64,000 nt of DNA, taken from NCBI GenBank assembly GCA_963974935.1, contig CAXBEV010000017.1, positions 3,647-67,646 on the forward strand, given 5' to 3'. The DNA comes from UBA4479 sp963974935 (GTDB lineage Bacteria; Pseudomonadota; Alphaproteobacteria; Rhodospirillales; Casp-alpha2). A model generated the notes under the pieces. The model was given only the letters and a program-made list of their open reading frames with translations. It had not been told where the DNA came from and made no database searches. Within the stretch, counting starts at the first letter, position 1; every line of letters begins with the position of its first letter. Positions 42,786 to 52,393 of this stretch are shown in pieces. The translations under genes and the position numbers were made by a program.

Positions 42786-44165
42786 CTACTGTTTGTCCTG
42801 GCCGCGCACGCCCAGAGATTTCAGCTTCCGATGCAGGGCCGACCGCTCCATGCCGACGAACTGCGCGGTTTGCGAGATATTACCGCCGAACCGTTCGACT
42901 TGGGCCAGCAGATATTCCCGCTCGAACAGTTCGCGCGCATCACGCAGCGGTAACGACATGATTTCCGCTTTGCGTTCAACATCGACGGACGGACCCATGC
43001 CCATGATCTCAGGCGGCAACATGGCGCTGGTGATCGCCTGTGTCGGATCGCCGGGTGCCATGATCAACAATCGTTCGACGACGTTGCGAAGCTCGCGCAC
43101 GTTGCCGGGCCAGCCATAGGTCTGTAGCGCCGCCAGCGCATCTTCGGTAAAGCCACGCGACGGCTGGCCGGATATGTTGGCGGCATTGCCCATGAAGTGA
43201 CGTGCCAACAACGGGATATCGTCCCGGCGGTCGATCAGTGCCGGCACATGGATCGGCACCACGTTGAGCCGGTAATACAGGTCTTCGCGGAAGTTACCTT
43301 CGTTGATTTCTGCCGTCAGGTCTTTGGTTGTGGATGCCATGACGCGGACGTCGACCTGCACTTGCTCGGTGCCGCCGACGCGCTCGAAAATTTGTTCTTG
43401 AAGCGCGCGTACGATCTTACCTTGGGTCTCCAGCGGCATGTCGCCGACTTCGTCGAGCAGCAGTGTGCCCTGGTCGGCACGCTCGAACATACCGATTTTG
43501 CGGCTGCGATCGTTGCCGCTTTCGGTCCCGAACAGCTCGGTTTCCATGCGATCTGGATGCATCGCCGCGCAGTTGATGACCGCAAACGGGCCTTCGGCAC
43601 GGCGCGAGCGTGCATGCAGTAAGCGTGCGATGACTTCTTTGCCGGCGCCCGGTGGGCCGGAAATAATGATCCGTGAATTGGTCGGCGCTGCACGCTCAAT
43701 CGCTTGGCGGACGTCTTTGATCACCATCGATGCGCCGACCAAATCCAATGGCGTGCCGGCGCGCACGCGAAGCTCGGCGTTTTCCCGCCTCAGCCTTGAT
43801 GCCTCCATCGCGCGTTCGATCAGCAACAGCATGCGTTCCGACTTAAACGGCTTTTCGATGAAGTCGTAAGCACCGTCTTGGATCGCCTGCACGGCAGTCT
43901 CGACAGAGCCGTGACCGCTCATCATCAATACCGGCGTTTCCGGATGTAGACGTTTGATTTCTTTAAGGATACCGAGGCCGTCCAACTCGCTGCCCTGCAG
44001 CCAGATGTCCAACAGCACGAGGCCCGGCGGTTGTTCACTGACGGCAGCAAGTGCGCTGGTGCTGTCGTGGGCTTCGCGGGTCTCAAAACCCTCGTCACCT
44101 AGAATTTCTGCCGTCAATGTGCGGATGTCCCGCTCGTCGTCGACAATCAGAATATCTTGCGCCAT
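42786..44165 (-). CDS. ntrX: Nitrogen-assimilation response regulator NtrX
   Basis: A 459-residue NtrC-family response regulator. The receiver has phospho-acceptor Asp53; the AAA+ domain has Walker A SGPPGAGKEV (169-178) and Walker B TLLLDEVGD; the C-terminal Fis-type helix-turn-helix is FGGNISQTAQFVGMERSALHRKL. At 210-230, where sigma-54 activators carry GAFTGA, the sequence is ELFGTESGNDRSRKIG, so the sigma-54-contact loop is missing. It should therefore act with sigma-70 or as a repressor. Forms the ntrYX pair with the kinase gene 39 bp upstream. Confidence 0.95.
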   Translation of the reverse strand: MAQDILIVDDERDIRTLTAEILGDEGFETREAHDSTSALAAVSEQPPGLVLLDIWLQGSELDGLGILKEIKRLHPETPVLMMSGHGSVETAVQAIQDGAYDFIEKPFKSERMLLLIERAMEASRLRRENAELRVRAGTPLDLVGASMVIKDVRQAIERAAPTNSRIIISGPPGAGKEVIARLLHARSRRAEGPFAVINCAAMHPDRMETELFGTESGNDRSRKIGMFERADQGTLLLDEVGDMPLETQGKIVRALQEQIFERVGGTEQVQVDVRVMASTTKDLTAEINEGNFREDLYYRLNVVPIHVPALIDRRDDIPLLARHFMGNAANISGQPSRGFTEDALAALQTYGWPGNVRELRNVVERLLIMAPGDPTQAITSAMLPPEIMGMGPSVDVERKAEIMSLPLRDARELFEREYLLAQVERFGGNISQTAQFVGMERSALHRKLKSLGVRGQDKQ

Positions 44166-44204
44166 CAGATTTCACGTCTTTTTATTGGAAAGGCTGGACC
44201 CAGT

Positions 44205-46481
44205 TTAACTTGTTTTGAGGCTTGCCGCGACCCGCATTGCGTTATCTTCGTCGTTTTCTTGTTTGTTTTTTTGGGCTTCATTCGGGCCGCTTTGTCGCGT
44301 TTTCCCCAGTGGCAACGACATCTTAACCCGAGCGCCGCGCGGTTCACGGTCGCTGAGTTCAAGCAGGCCATCATGTTCTTCGATAATTTTTTTCACGATG
44401 GCGAGGCCAAGTCCAGTGCCCTTGTCGCGGGTCGTCACATAGGGCTCGGTCAGGCGGTCACGTCCGTCTTCCGGTAGGCCGCGTCCATCGTCATCGATGG
44501 TGATGATGACCTCGCCATCCGCCTGTGCCATGTGCAATTGCACCTCGCCTTTGATATCGTTGCCCCCTTCTTCGCGGGCCCCCTCGATCGATTCGGCAGC
44601 GTTTTTGAGCACGTTTGTCAGCACCCTGGAAATCTGCCGCGCGTCACATTGGATGTAGACATCGTCCGCCGGCAGTTCGCTGGTGAACGTCACGTCGGCG
44701 TCACGGTTTTGCTCAAGGAACACCGCTTGGCGGCACAGCTCGGATATATTTTCGCGTTTGAAATCCGGTTGCGGCATACGCGCGAAGGATGAAAACTCGT
44801 CGACCATGCGGCCGATGTCACCGACTTGACGGATGATGGTGTCGGTGCATTTTTTGAACGTTTCCGGGTCGTCTTTGATTTGGCGTAAGTATTTCCGATT
44901 GAGCCGCTCGGCCGACAGTTGGATCGGGGTTAGCGGGTTTTTGATTTCGTGCGCGATGCGCCGCGCGACATCGGCCCAGGCGGCCTTGCGCTGCGCCGAC
45001 AGCAACTCGGTCACGTCGTCGAAGGTGGCGACGTAGCCGATCACGTCGTCGTCCAAGTATTCAGCGGCGATCCGCACCAGCAGCGTTTTCGCGTCGCCAT
45101 CACGCGAAAACGAAATTTCCGCCTGCTGCATACGGTCCGGGCGGCTTGTGGCTTGGCGCAGCAGATCTGCGAGTTCGGGCACGGTCTCGGCCAAAGGTGC
45201 GCCGATGTGCTCCAATAGGTCCATGTCCAATAGCTCGGTCGCACGGCGGTTCGGCAGATTGATGCGCCCTTTCGCATCCAGGCCGATAACACCGGCGCTG
45301 ACACCGGCGAGCACGGTCTCGGTAAAGCGGCGCCGTTCGTCGAGCTCTTTGTTGACCTCAAGCAGGCCCTGTTGCTGGCTGGCGATGCGTTGCGTCATAT
45401 TGTTGAACGCGCGGCCTAGCACGCCGATCTCGTCCCGCGCGCTTGCGGTATCAACGCGGGCCGTCAAATCACCTTTTGAAACATCGTCAGCAGCATCGAT
45501 CAGGTCGGTAATCGGTTCGGCCAATTGTGCCGACACCGTCATGCCGATCCACACCGCCGCCATCAGCAAAATCAGCACGGCCACCAAATAGATCAGCACG
45601 AAGCTGATCTGCACGCCGGACCGCGTTGCTTCCAGGGCTTTGTACTCATCGAACGCTTGGCGGATAGCAGAGATGTGTTGCAGCACACGGGGATCGACAA
45701 AACGCTCGACCAGCAAATATGCATCGACAAATCGGTTGAGGCGCACTAAGGCGCGCACTTTATCAGTGGTTTCCGAATTCAGCAGCGTCACTTCGCCGTT
45801 ACTGGCTTTTGCAATGGCGTCCGGAGGAATCTCTTCGATGGTCGTCGACAGCGCAAAGTCCGAACGCGCGATGATGTTGCCGAGGCTGTCGATGACCAAG
45901 GCTTCCGGCAGCCCCCGCAGCGACGCGCTTGACGACAAAATACGATTGAATTGCCAGGGGTTTTCGGTCAGCAGCGGTGCATTTTGATTGAGCAAAAACG
46001 CGACACTGTAGGCTTGGTTGGCGATGTTTTCCCGGTGCTCTTTGACATACGCCTCGGTCACACCGACGGATTCACGGAGCGCGCCTGAGACCCGGTCGTT
46101 GAACCAAGCCTCAAGCCCAAAATTCAACGAGAGATACGAAAATGCCGCGACCAACACCGCCGGCGTCACCGCGATCATGGCGAACAGCATCACCAGCCTG
46201 CCCTGCAGACCGGCACCCGCGCGGCCACGTCTGCGGGCTTGCCATAAGCGGATCACGCGCCGGGTCACGACGATACTCAGCGCCAGCAAAAGAACGCCGT
46301 CCAAGGTGAGCAGCCAGCGTAGTACGTCGATCCGCTCGCGGACCAGCGTGGTGTCGGTCATCAGCGCAACGGTGGCGACGCCTGAGGCAACGGCAAGCGC
46401 TGCCAGCATAAATGCAAGCCGACGCTGTAGGCTGCTGTTCGACAGCACGCCTTTGATACCGCGATCTGCGGTCACGCTCAT
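44205..46481 (-). CDS. ntrY: Membrane sensor histidine kinase NtrY
   Basis: A 758-residue kinase with an N-terminal pair of membrane helices, a further TM, a periplasmic sensor, another TM (FVLIYLVAVLILLMAAVWIG), a HAMP domain (ITDLIDAADDVSKGDLTARV), a PAS domain, the H-box RRIAHEIKNPLTPIQLSAERL and the N, G1 and G2 boxes of the ATPase domain (KNAAES, DDGRGLP, GTGLGLAI). It phosphorylates NtrX in response to nitrogen or redox cues. The start overlaps the ntrC stop by 4 bp, so all five genes from dusB form one operon. Confidence 0.95.
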   Translation of the reverse strand: MSVTADRGIKGVLSNSSLQRRLAFMLAALAVASGVATVALMTDTTLVRERIDVLRWLLTLDGVLLLALSIVVTRRVIRLWQARRRGRAGAGLQGRLVMLFAMIAVTPAVLVAAFSYLSLNFGLEAWFNDRVSGALRESVGVTEAYVKEHRENIANQAYSVAFLLNQNAPLLTENPWQFNRILSSSASLRGLPEALVIDSLGNIIARSDFALSTTIEEIPPDAIAKASNGEVTLLNSETTDKVRALVRLNRFVDAYLLVERFVDPRVLQHISAIRQAFDEYKALEATRSGVQISFVLIYLVAVLILLMAAVWIGMTVSAQLAEPITDLIDAADDVSKGDLTARVDTASARDEIGVLGRAFNNMTQRIASQQQGLLEVNKELDERRRFTETVLAGVSAGVIGLDAKGRINLPNRRATELLDMDLLEHIGAPLAETVPELADLLRQATSRPDRMQQAEISFSRDGDAKTLLVRIAAEYLDDDVIGYVATFDDVTELLSAQRKAAWADVARRIAHEIKNPLTPIQLSAERLNRKYLRQIKDDPETFKKCTDTIIRQVGDIGRMVDEFSSFARMPQPDFKRENISELCRQAVFLEQNRDADVTFTSELPADDVYIQCDARQISRVLTNVLKNAAESIEGAREEGGNDIKGEVQLHMAQADGEVIITIDDDGRGLPEDGRDRLTEPYVTTRDKGTGLGLAIVKKIIEEHDGLLELSDREPRGARVKMSLPLGKTRQSGPNEAQKNKQENDEDNAMRVAASLKTS

Positions 46482-47926
46482 CCGGACCCCTTGATGATGG
46501 GGATGCCGAGCTCGCGGATTTTTTTGCGGAGTGTATTGCGGTTTAACCCCAGCACTTCGGAGGCTTTGACCTGATTGCCGCGTGTCGCCTGCAAGGTTTG
46601 CAGGATCAACGGGCGCTCGACCTCGCGCAGGATGCGGTTATACAGACCGGCAGCCGGCAAGCTGCCGTCGTGCGCGTTGAAGTACGTTTTTAGATGCCCA
46701 TCCACTGTATCGGCGAGTCCGCCGCCAGATGCGGCGGGTTCCACCGGATCGCGGCGGTCACTGAGTTCGGCGTCGATAATCTCGGCATCGATGACTTCTT
46801 CAGAGTACAGTGCAGCCAAACGCTGCACCATGTTTTCAAGCTCGCGCACGTTGCCGGGCCAGTCGTGGCTCTGCATGATCTCAAGCGCTTTGGGCTCGAT
46901 GATTTTCCATGGTAAACCTTCGTTTGCGGCCCGGCCTAAGAAGTGGCGCACCAATTCCGGAATATCTTCGGTGCGATCGCGCAGCGGCGGCAGACGGATC
47001 GGCACCACGTTGAGGCGGAAAAATAAATCTTCGCGGAACAGGCCGCGACGAATCAGCCGCTTGAGGTCGTGGTGTGTTGCTGCAATCACCCGCACATTCG
47101 CTTTGATGGAGGTGCGCCCGCCGACGCTGGAATACTCGCCTTCTTGCAGCACGCGCAGTAAGCGGGTCTGGGCTTCCATCGGCATGTCGCCGATTTCGTC
47201 CAAGAACAGGGTGCCACCATTGGCTTGCTCGAAGCGACCCGCGCTACGCGCGACCGCGCCGGTGAACGAGCCTTTTTCGTGGCCGAACAATTCGCTTTCG
47301 ATCAATTCGCGCGGGATCGCGGCGACGTTGACGGCGACGAACGGCTTGTCTTTGCGCTTGCCGTAATCGTGCAGCGCGCGGGCCACCAATTCTTTGCCGG
47401 TGCCGGACTCGCCGGTGATCATCACGGTCAGGTCGGTCGGCATCAGGCGTGCGAGCGTGCGATAAATTTCCTGCATCGCCGGCGAGCGACCGATCAGCGG
47501 CAGGGCTTCTTCAACCTCGTCCGGGCGGCTGGCGGCGCTCAAGCTGCTGTCTTTTGAGCGCGCTTCAAGACCGCGCCGGACCACGGAAACCAACTCGTCC
47601 AGGTCAAACGGCTTGGGCAGATAATCGAAGGCGCCGCGCTCGGTCGCTTTGACGGCGGTCAGCAGCGTGTTCTGTGCGCTCATCACGACGATCCGCAGGT
47701 TTGGCCGGAGATGGCGCATTTTCGGCACCAGATCGAGGCCGTTGCCGTCGGGCATGACGACGTCGGTAATCACCAAGTCTCCGTCGCCGTTTTCAACCCA
47801 TTGCCAGAGCGTCGCCGCGTTGCCGGTCGAGCGGACGTCATAGCCGGCCCGCGTCAGCGCCTGTGTCACCACCATACGGATGCCGTCGTCGTCATCGGCA
47901 ACAAGGATCGTCGCGCTCTTAGTCAT
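46478..47926 (-). CDS. ntrC: Nitrogen regulator NtrC
   Basis: A 482-residue sigma-54-dependent activator. I chose ATG 47926 (MTKSATILVADDDD); the longer frame reads into ntrB. The receiver has phospho-acceptor Asp55, the AAA+ domain has Walker A GESGTGKEL, the sigma-54 loop as GSFTGA within EKGSFTGAVARSAG, Walker B TLFLDEIGD, and a C-terminal Fis-type helix-turn-helix ending KIRELGIPI. It overlaps the ntrB stop by 8 bp. Confidence 0.96.
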   Translation of the reverse strand: MTKSATILVADDDDGIRMVVTQALTRAGYDVRSTGNAATLWQWVENGDGDLVITDVVMPDGNGLDLVPKMRHLRPNLRIVVMSAQNTLLTAVKATERGAFDYLPKPFDLDELVSVVRRGLEARSKDSSLSAASRPDEVEEALPLIGRSPAMQEIYRTLARLMPTDLTVMITGESGTGKELVARALHDYGKRKDKPFVAVNVAAIPRELIESELFGHEKGSFTGAVARSAGRFEQANGGTLFLDEIGDMPMEAQTRLLRVLQEGEYSSVGGRTSIKANVRVIAATHHDLKRLIRRGLFREDLFFRLNVVPIRLPPLRDRTEDIPELVRHFLGRAANEGLPWKIIEPKALEIMQSHDWPGNVRELENMVQRLAALYSEEVIDAEIIDAELSDRRDPVEPAASGGGLADTVDGHLKTYFNAHDGSLPAAGLYNRILREVERPLILQTLQATRGNQVKASEVLGLNRNTLRKKIRELGIPIIKGSG

Positions 47927-49055
47927 CGTCTCGCTCTCCCTTGGCCATCGGCAGCATAACCCGGAACACGGTGCGCCCCGGAATGCTGTCGAACTCGATG
48001 ACGCCGCCGTGATCGCCAACGATCTTGGCGACGAGGGCCAGTCCAAGCCCGCTCCCTTTGGGCTTCGAGGTGACGAAGGCGTCGAATAGATAGTTTTTCA
48101 TATCGTCGGCGATGCCGGGGCCGTTGTCGCGAATCCACACCGTCAGCGGTAGGTGCACGCGGGTATCTGCACCCGGCAACGCAAACCGCACACCTTGGCT
48201 ATAGGCAGTGCCGATGGTGATTTCACCGCCGACGCCGCCGACGGCTTCAGCGGCGTTTTTCACCAGGTTCAGGAAAATCTGCACCAGTTGATCGTGGTTG
48301 CCCCAAACCGGCGGCAATGATGGGTCGAACACGTTCTGAAACCGCACATGCGTTGCAAAGCCGGTTTCCGCCAGGCGTTGCACGCGATCCAATACTTTGT
48401 GGATGTTGACCGGCTCACGCTGCAAAGGGGTGCGGTCCGAGAACACTTCCATGCGATCCACCAGGCCGACGATGCGGTCGGCCTCGTCGCGAATCAGCCG
48501 GGTCAGCTGTTTATCTTCGTCGTTCAGCCCCCGCTCCAACAATTGCGCGGCGCCGCGAATGCCGGATAGCGGGTTCTTCACTTCGTGCGCCAACATCGCC
48601 GCCATCGCGGTAACCGAGCGCGCAGCGCCCATGTGATTGAGCTGGTTGTTGATTTTCTCTGCAATGGAGCGCAGTTGGATCACGACCGCGACCGCACCCG
48701 GGTCTTCGGGGATGCAGGATGCCTGCGCGTCGATTGAATGTGTGCCGATGCGCGGTGTTTCCAGTGTTACATCGTATTCGGCGACGACGCTGCGAAAGCG
48801 CCGCGCTTGTTCAAGCAATGCCAGCACCGGGCTGTCTTTGGGCATCAGCTTTTCGATTTGTTGTCCGCATAGATAGGCGGCCGAGCCTCGAAATAACTGT
48901 TCGGCGGCTTGGTTGACGCGGCAAATGCGGTTTTCAGAGTCCACCACGACCACCGCGCTGGCGAGCGCGTTTAAAATAGAGTCCGCTTTTATGTGCAGCG
49001 GCGCCGTTGTTTCCAACGCGGTATCCAATTTCACAGGTGCGTTGATGTCCGCCAT
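47919..49055 (-). CDS. ntrB: Nitrogen sensor histidine kinase NtrB
   Basis: A 378-residue soluble kinase/phosphatase controlling NtrC, normally under PII control. A PAS domain (SILNALASAVVVVDSENRICRVN) precedes the H-box LAHEVKNPLSGIRGAAQLLE with His157, and the ATPase domain (KNAAEAVGG, RDNGPGI, GSGLGLAL) ends the protein. It begins 2 nt after the dusB stop. Confidence 0.96.
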   Translation of the reverse strand: MADINAPVKLDTALETTAPLHIKADSILNALASAVVVVDSENRICRVNQAAEQLFRGSAAYLCGQQIEKLMPKDSPVLALLEQARRFRSVVAEYDVTLETPRIGTHSIDAQASCIPEDPGAVAVVIQLRSIAEKINNQLNHMGAARSVTAMAAMLAHEVKNPLSGIRGAAQLLERGLNDEDKQLTRLIRDEADRIVGLVDRMEVFSDRTPLQREPVNIHKVLDRVQRLAETGFATHVRFQNVFDPSLPPVWGNHDQLVQIFLNLVKNAAEAVGGVGGEITIGTAYSQGVRFALPGADTRVHLPLTVWIRDNGPGIADDMKNYLFDAFVTSKPKGSGLGLALVAKIVGDHGGVIEFDSIPGRTVFRVMLPMAKGERDDD

Positions 49056-49057
49056 CT

Positions 49058-50056
49058 TTACGCGGCCAACCGGTCGAGGTTGGCGGCATAGAAATCGATG
49101 ATTGCAGCTTCGACGTCTGCCGGTTCGGTCATTTGGTTTACTCTGGCTCTGAATTCAGCTGCGTCGCGTAAGCCTTTGGAATACCAGCCGATATGCTTGC
49201 GTGCGATTTTCACGCCGGCGTGCACGCCGTAGTGCGAAAGGATATCGCGATAGTGTTCAATCACGGTATCACGCTGGGTTTCCAGGTCTGGGTCTGCAAG
49301 GACATTGCCGGTCGAAAGATAATGCTGCACCTGACCCGGGAACCAGGGACGGCCATAGGTGCCGCGCCCGATCAGCATGCCGTCGGCGCCGGATTGCGCG
49401 AGCGCGGCATCGACGTCTTCGAGAGTATTAATGTCGCCGTTGCAGAAAACCGGCAACGAGACAGCATCCTTCACGCTTCGGATGTAGCGCCAATCGGCGT
49501 GGCCTTTATAGAATTGGCAGCGGGTGCGTCCGTGCACCGCGACGGCGCGAATGCCGCTTTCTTCAGCGATGCGCGCAAGCTCGGGGGCGTTGCGGGTATC
49601 GTCATCCCAACCGGTGCGCATTTTCAGCGTTACCGGGATATCGACGGCCTTGACCGTCGCTTCAAGGATTTTACCCGCGTGCACTAAATCGCGCATCAGC
49701 GCCGAACCGGCGTCACCGTTGGTCACTTTTTTCACCGGGCAGCCCATATTGATGTCGATCAGCGCCGCACCGCGGTCTGCGTTCAGGCGTGCAGCTTCGG
49801 CCATGATGTCGGGATCGCAGCCGGCGAGTTGTACCGACATCGGATGCTCTTCGGCGCAATGGCTCGCCATTTTCATGGTTTTCTTGGCGGCATAGATCAT
49901 GGCGCGAGACGCGATCATCTCGGATACAACAAGGCCGACGCCGAAGCGCTTCACCAAGCGCCGAAACGGCATGTCGGTGACGCCCGACATCGGTGCCAAA
50001 ACCACTTGCCCATCTAAGGGCACGGGGCCGATCTGAATCTGACGTGTCGCAACCAT
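49058..50056 (-). CDS. dusB: tRNA-dihydrouridine synthase DusB
   Basis: A 332-residue FMN enzyme that reduces uridines in the tRNA D-loop. I chose ATG 50056, with GGAGG 6 nt upstream. Signatures are VLAPMSGVTDMPFRRLVKRFG, INMGCPVKKVTNGDAGSALM with catalytic Cys, TLKMRTGWDD and GRTRCQFYKGHADW. dusB-ntrBC is a standard operon in alphaproteobacteria; here it is first of dusB-ntrB-ntrC-ntrY-ntrX. Confidence 0.95.
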   Translation of the reverse strand: MVATRQIQIGPVPLDGQVVLAPMSGVTDMPFRRLVKRFGVGLVVSEMIASRAMIYAAKKTMKMASHCAEEHPMSVQLAGCDPDIMAEAARLNADRGAALIDINMGCPVKKVTNGDAGSALMRDLVHAGKILEATVKAVDIPVTLKMRTGWDDDTRNAPELARIAEESGIRAVAVHGRTRCQFYKGHADWRYIRSVKDAVSLPVFCNGDINTLEDVDAALAQSGADGMLIGRGTYGRPWFPGQVQHYLSTGNVLADPDLETQRDTVIEHYRDILSHYGVHAGVKIARKHIGWYSKGLRDAAEFRARVNQMTEPADVEAAIIDFYAANLDRLAA

Positions 50057-50160
50057 GAGGCACCTCCGCAAAAGTGCCCACAAATTAGGCATTGCTGAAT
50101 TATATGCAACGATTTTCGTTCGGGTTTGCGCCTGTTTTTTGAGCGCAATGGATATGTGGG

Positions 50161-50961
50161 CTACGTTAACAGCACTTCGGTAACGAATTTAACGCCGGGA
50201 TACCCCAGTGTGAGCAACAGATAGGCGAGCAGCACAATTCTCGCCGCGCGCCGCCCGCGTACACCATGGCGGACTTGTGCGTACAATAAAATACCGATGA
50301 CAATGAATGCCCCCAGCGTAAACACGGTCTTGTGGTCAAACGGCAACGGCCCATCGCCGGCCATGACGCTGAGCGTTGCACCGGTTAAAAGACCCGCCGC
50401 CAGCACCGCTTCGCCAATCGCCAGGAATTGTACGACAAGCCGGTCGCATTGTGTGATTGCCGGCAGCACGCCGTCCAGCATCGGTTTTTGTTTTCGTTTT
50501 AGTGCACGCTCTTGGATGAACGCGGCCAAGCTGGCGACGGCGGCAAGGGTCGCCAAGGCGTAGGTCGCCACTGCAAAGCTGATGTGCAGCAACAACCAGC
50601 CCATTTCGCCCGACACGTTGAGCGGCATGTCGGGGGCGTGCTGCCACGCCAACCCCATCAGTGCCAAGACCAGCATGTATGCCGACACCAACGGCGTTAG
50701 CCGCCAGGCTCCCTGCACGCTTGCTGCGAAAATCAGGAAGATCCCCATGGTTGCTGCAATGGTGACCCAGATCGTCGTCGCAAAATCACCCTGCCATGTA
50801 CCGTCGAGCCTAGCGATTACGGCGCTCAGAGGCCCTGCGGACGCCAACAGCAAGACCGCCCAATAGGCGATATCGCGGCGAAAATGCGCACGCCAACTCA
50901 GCATGACCGCAGGCATGATCGCGACGATGGCGGTTAATCCGAATATCAATCCAACTTGCAT
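50161..50961 (-). CDS. ypjD: Inner-membrane protein of the CcsA/YpjD cytochrome-assembly family
   Basis: A 266-residue protein with about eight membrane helices. I chose ATG 50961, with GAAGG 7 nt upstream; the longer frame to 51639 is only the antisense of ispD. The conserved core is GEMGWLLLHISFAVATYALATLAAVASL, and DHKTVFTLGAF follows, matching the CcsA/ResC/YpjD family. The role is uncertain: possibly haem handling or cytochrome c assembly. Divergent from ispDF. Confidence 0.85.
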   Translation of the reverse strand: MQVGLIFGLTAIVAIMPAVMLSWRAHFRRDIAYWAVLLLASAGPLSAVIARLDGTWQGDFATTIWVTIAATMGIFLIFAASVQGAWRLTPLVSAYMLVLALMGLAWQHAPDMPLNVSGEMGWLLLHISFAVATYALATLAAVASLAAFIQERALKRKQKPMLDGVLPAITQCDRLVVQFLAIGEAVLAAGLLTGATLSVMAGDGPLPFDHKTVFTLGAFIVIGILLYAQVRHGVRGRRAARIVLLAYLLLTLGYPGVKFVTEVLLT

Positions 50962-51099
50962 GTCGCAACCTTCGCGCCGAGCCAAGCTTTTGGCAAGACC
51001 TGGGTTTGGTGGCGACACCCTCAAATCCGAATGCCCTGGGCAAGTCCGGGTAACAGCGGTATTTATAAAAAAATTCATCAATCGATCAGGAGATCGTGC

Positions 51100-52275
51100 G
51101 TGCCAGGCACCGCTGTGACCACCGCTGTGATTATTGTTGCTGCCGGACGCGGTCAGCGCTTTGGTGGCGAAACGCCGAAGCAGTATTTGATGCTGGGCGG
51201 ACAACCGGTCGTGCGGCACTGTGTGGCCGCATTCGCGCGCCATCCCGGGATCGACATCATTCAGCCGGTGATTCATCCCGACGATGCGGCGACGTTGAAA
51301 GGCGCGCTGGACGGTTTCGCTTATGCGCCGCCTGTCGCCGGCGGTGCGAGCCGGCAGCAGTCGGTGTTGAACGGGCTGCGTGCGTTGGCCGCCCTGCCCG
51401 TGCCGCCGGACTATGTTTTGGTGCACGATGCGGCGCGACCATATGTGCCCGAAGATTTGCTGCAGCGCGTGTTGGATGCGTTGCAGACGGTGCCGGGCGC
51501 GATACCAGCGCTGGCGGTGGTCGATACCCTGAAACGTGCCGGTGATGATGCGATGATCGCTGAGACCGTGCCCAGAGACGGATTGTGGCGCGCACAAACG
51601 CCGCAAGGGTTTCGTTTCCAGGACCTGTTGGCCGCGCACGAAAACGCGCCAGGCGGGCTGACCGACGACGCAGCTGTGATGGAAGCCGCCGGTGCTGCCG
51701 TCACCCTCGTCGACGGCAGCGAAAACAATATCAAAGTGACGACGCCGGAAGATTTGGCGCGGATGGAGGAGATTATGGGGGAAGCCGCATCACCATTAAT
51801 GCGCATCGGCAAAGGCTTCGATGTGCACAAAATAGGCCCCGGTGACGGCGTTCAGCTATGCGGTGTGACCATCGCATCCGACTTGGCGTTGATCGGGCAC
51901 TCCGACGCCGACGTCGCGTTGCACGCGCTGACCGATGCGATTTTAGGGGCGATTGCCGACGGCGACATCGGCAGTCATTTCCCGCCCAGTGATGCAAAAT
52001 GGAAAGGCGCTGACTCGGAAATGTTTCTCGCGCACGCGTGCGACTTGATGAAAGCCGCCGGCTATGGGCTCAGCAATATTGATCTGACGGTGATCTGCGA
52101 AGCCCCCAAGGTCGGCCCGCATCGGGATGCAATGCGTGCAAACGTGGCGCGGATTTTGGGTGTCGACGTGGCGCAGATATCGGTAAAAGCGACGACCACC
52201 GAGAAACTCGGCTTTACCGGACGCGGCGAAGGGATCGCGGCTGAGGCGGTCGTGCTGTTGCACGCATGCCGTTAA
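51100..52275 (+). CDS. ispDF: Bifunctional MEP-pathway enzyme IspD/IspF
   Basis: A 391-residue fusion. The GTG at 51100 has AGGAG 7 nt upstream. The N-terminal domain (to about residue 225) is 2-C-methyl-D-erythritol 4-phosphate cytidylyltransferase (AAGRGQRFGGETPKQYL, VHDAARPYV). The C-terminal domain is 2-C-methyl-D-erythritol 2,4-cyclodiphosphate synthase (GFDVHKIG, LIGHSDADVALHALTDAILGA, GDIGSHFPPSD). Both steps belong to isopentenyl diphosphate synthesis; the fusion is usual in alphaproteobacteria. Confidence 0.96.
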   Translation: MPGTAVTTAVIIVAAGRGQRFGGETPKQYLMLGGQPVVRHCVAAFARHPGIDIIQPVIHPDDAATLKGALDGFAYAPPVAGGASRQQSVLNGLRALAALPVPPDYVLVHDAARPYVPEDLLQRVLDALQTVPGAIPALAVVDTLKRAGDDAMIAETVPRDGLWRAQTPQGFRFQDLLAAHENAPGGLTDDAAVMEAAGAAVTLVDGSENNIKVTTPEDLARMEEIMGEAASPLMRIGKGFDVHKIGPGDGVQLCGVTIASDLALIGHSDADVALHALTDAILGAIADGDIGSHFPPSDAKWKGADSEMFLAHACDLMKAAGYGLSNIDLTVICEAPKVGPHRDAMRANVARILGVDVAQISVKATTTEKLGFTGRGEGIAAEAVVLLHACR

Positions 52276-52393
52276 GTAGCTCTCACACGTTGACCCAAGC
52301 GGCTCTTTGTTTAGATTTAAACTTGTGTCAGTCTAGAACGATTGCGCCGTGCCGCCGCAAAGGGCGAACGCGTGTTGGGGGCGTGCCGTAACG

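Noticed and set aside
50057..50110. Sigma-54-like GGGCAC...TTGC upstream of dusB.
   Set aside because: Spacing between the two halves is too short (2 instead of 5 bases) for a sigma-54 promoter.
50962..51639. N-terminal extension of the YpjD frame.
   Set aside because: It is antisense to ispD and lacks membrane or family features; the ATG at 50961 with its own ribosome site gives the normal protein.
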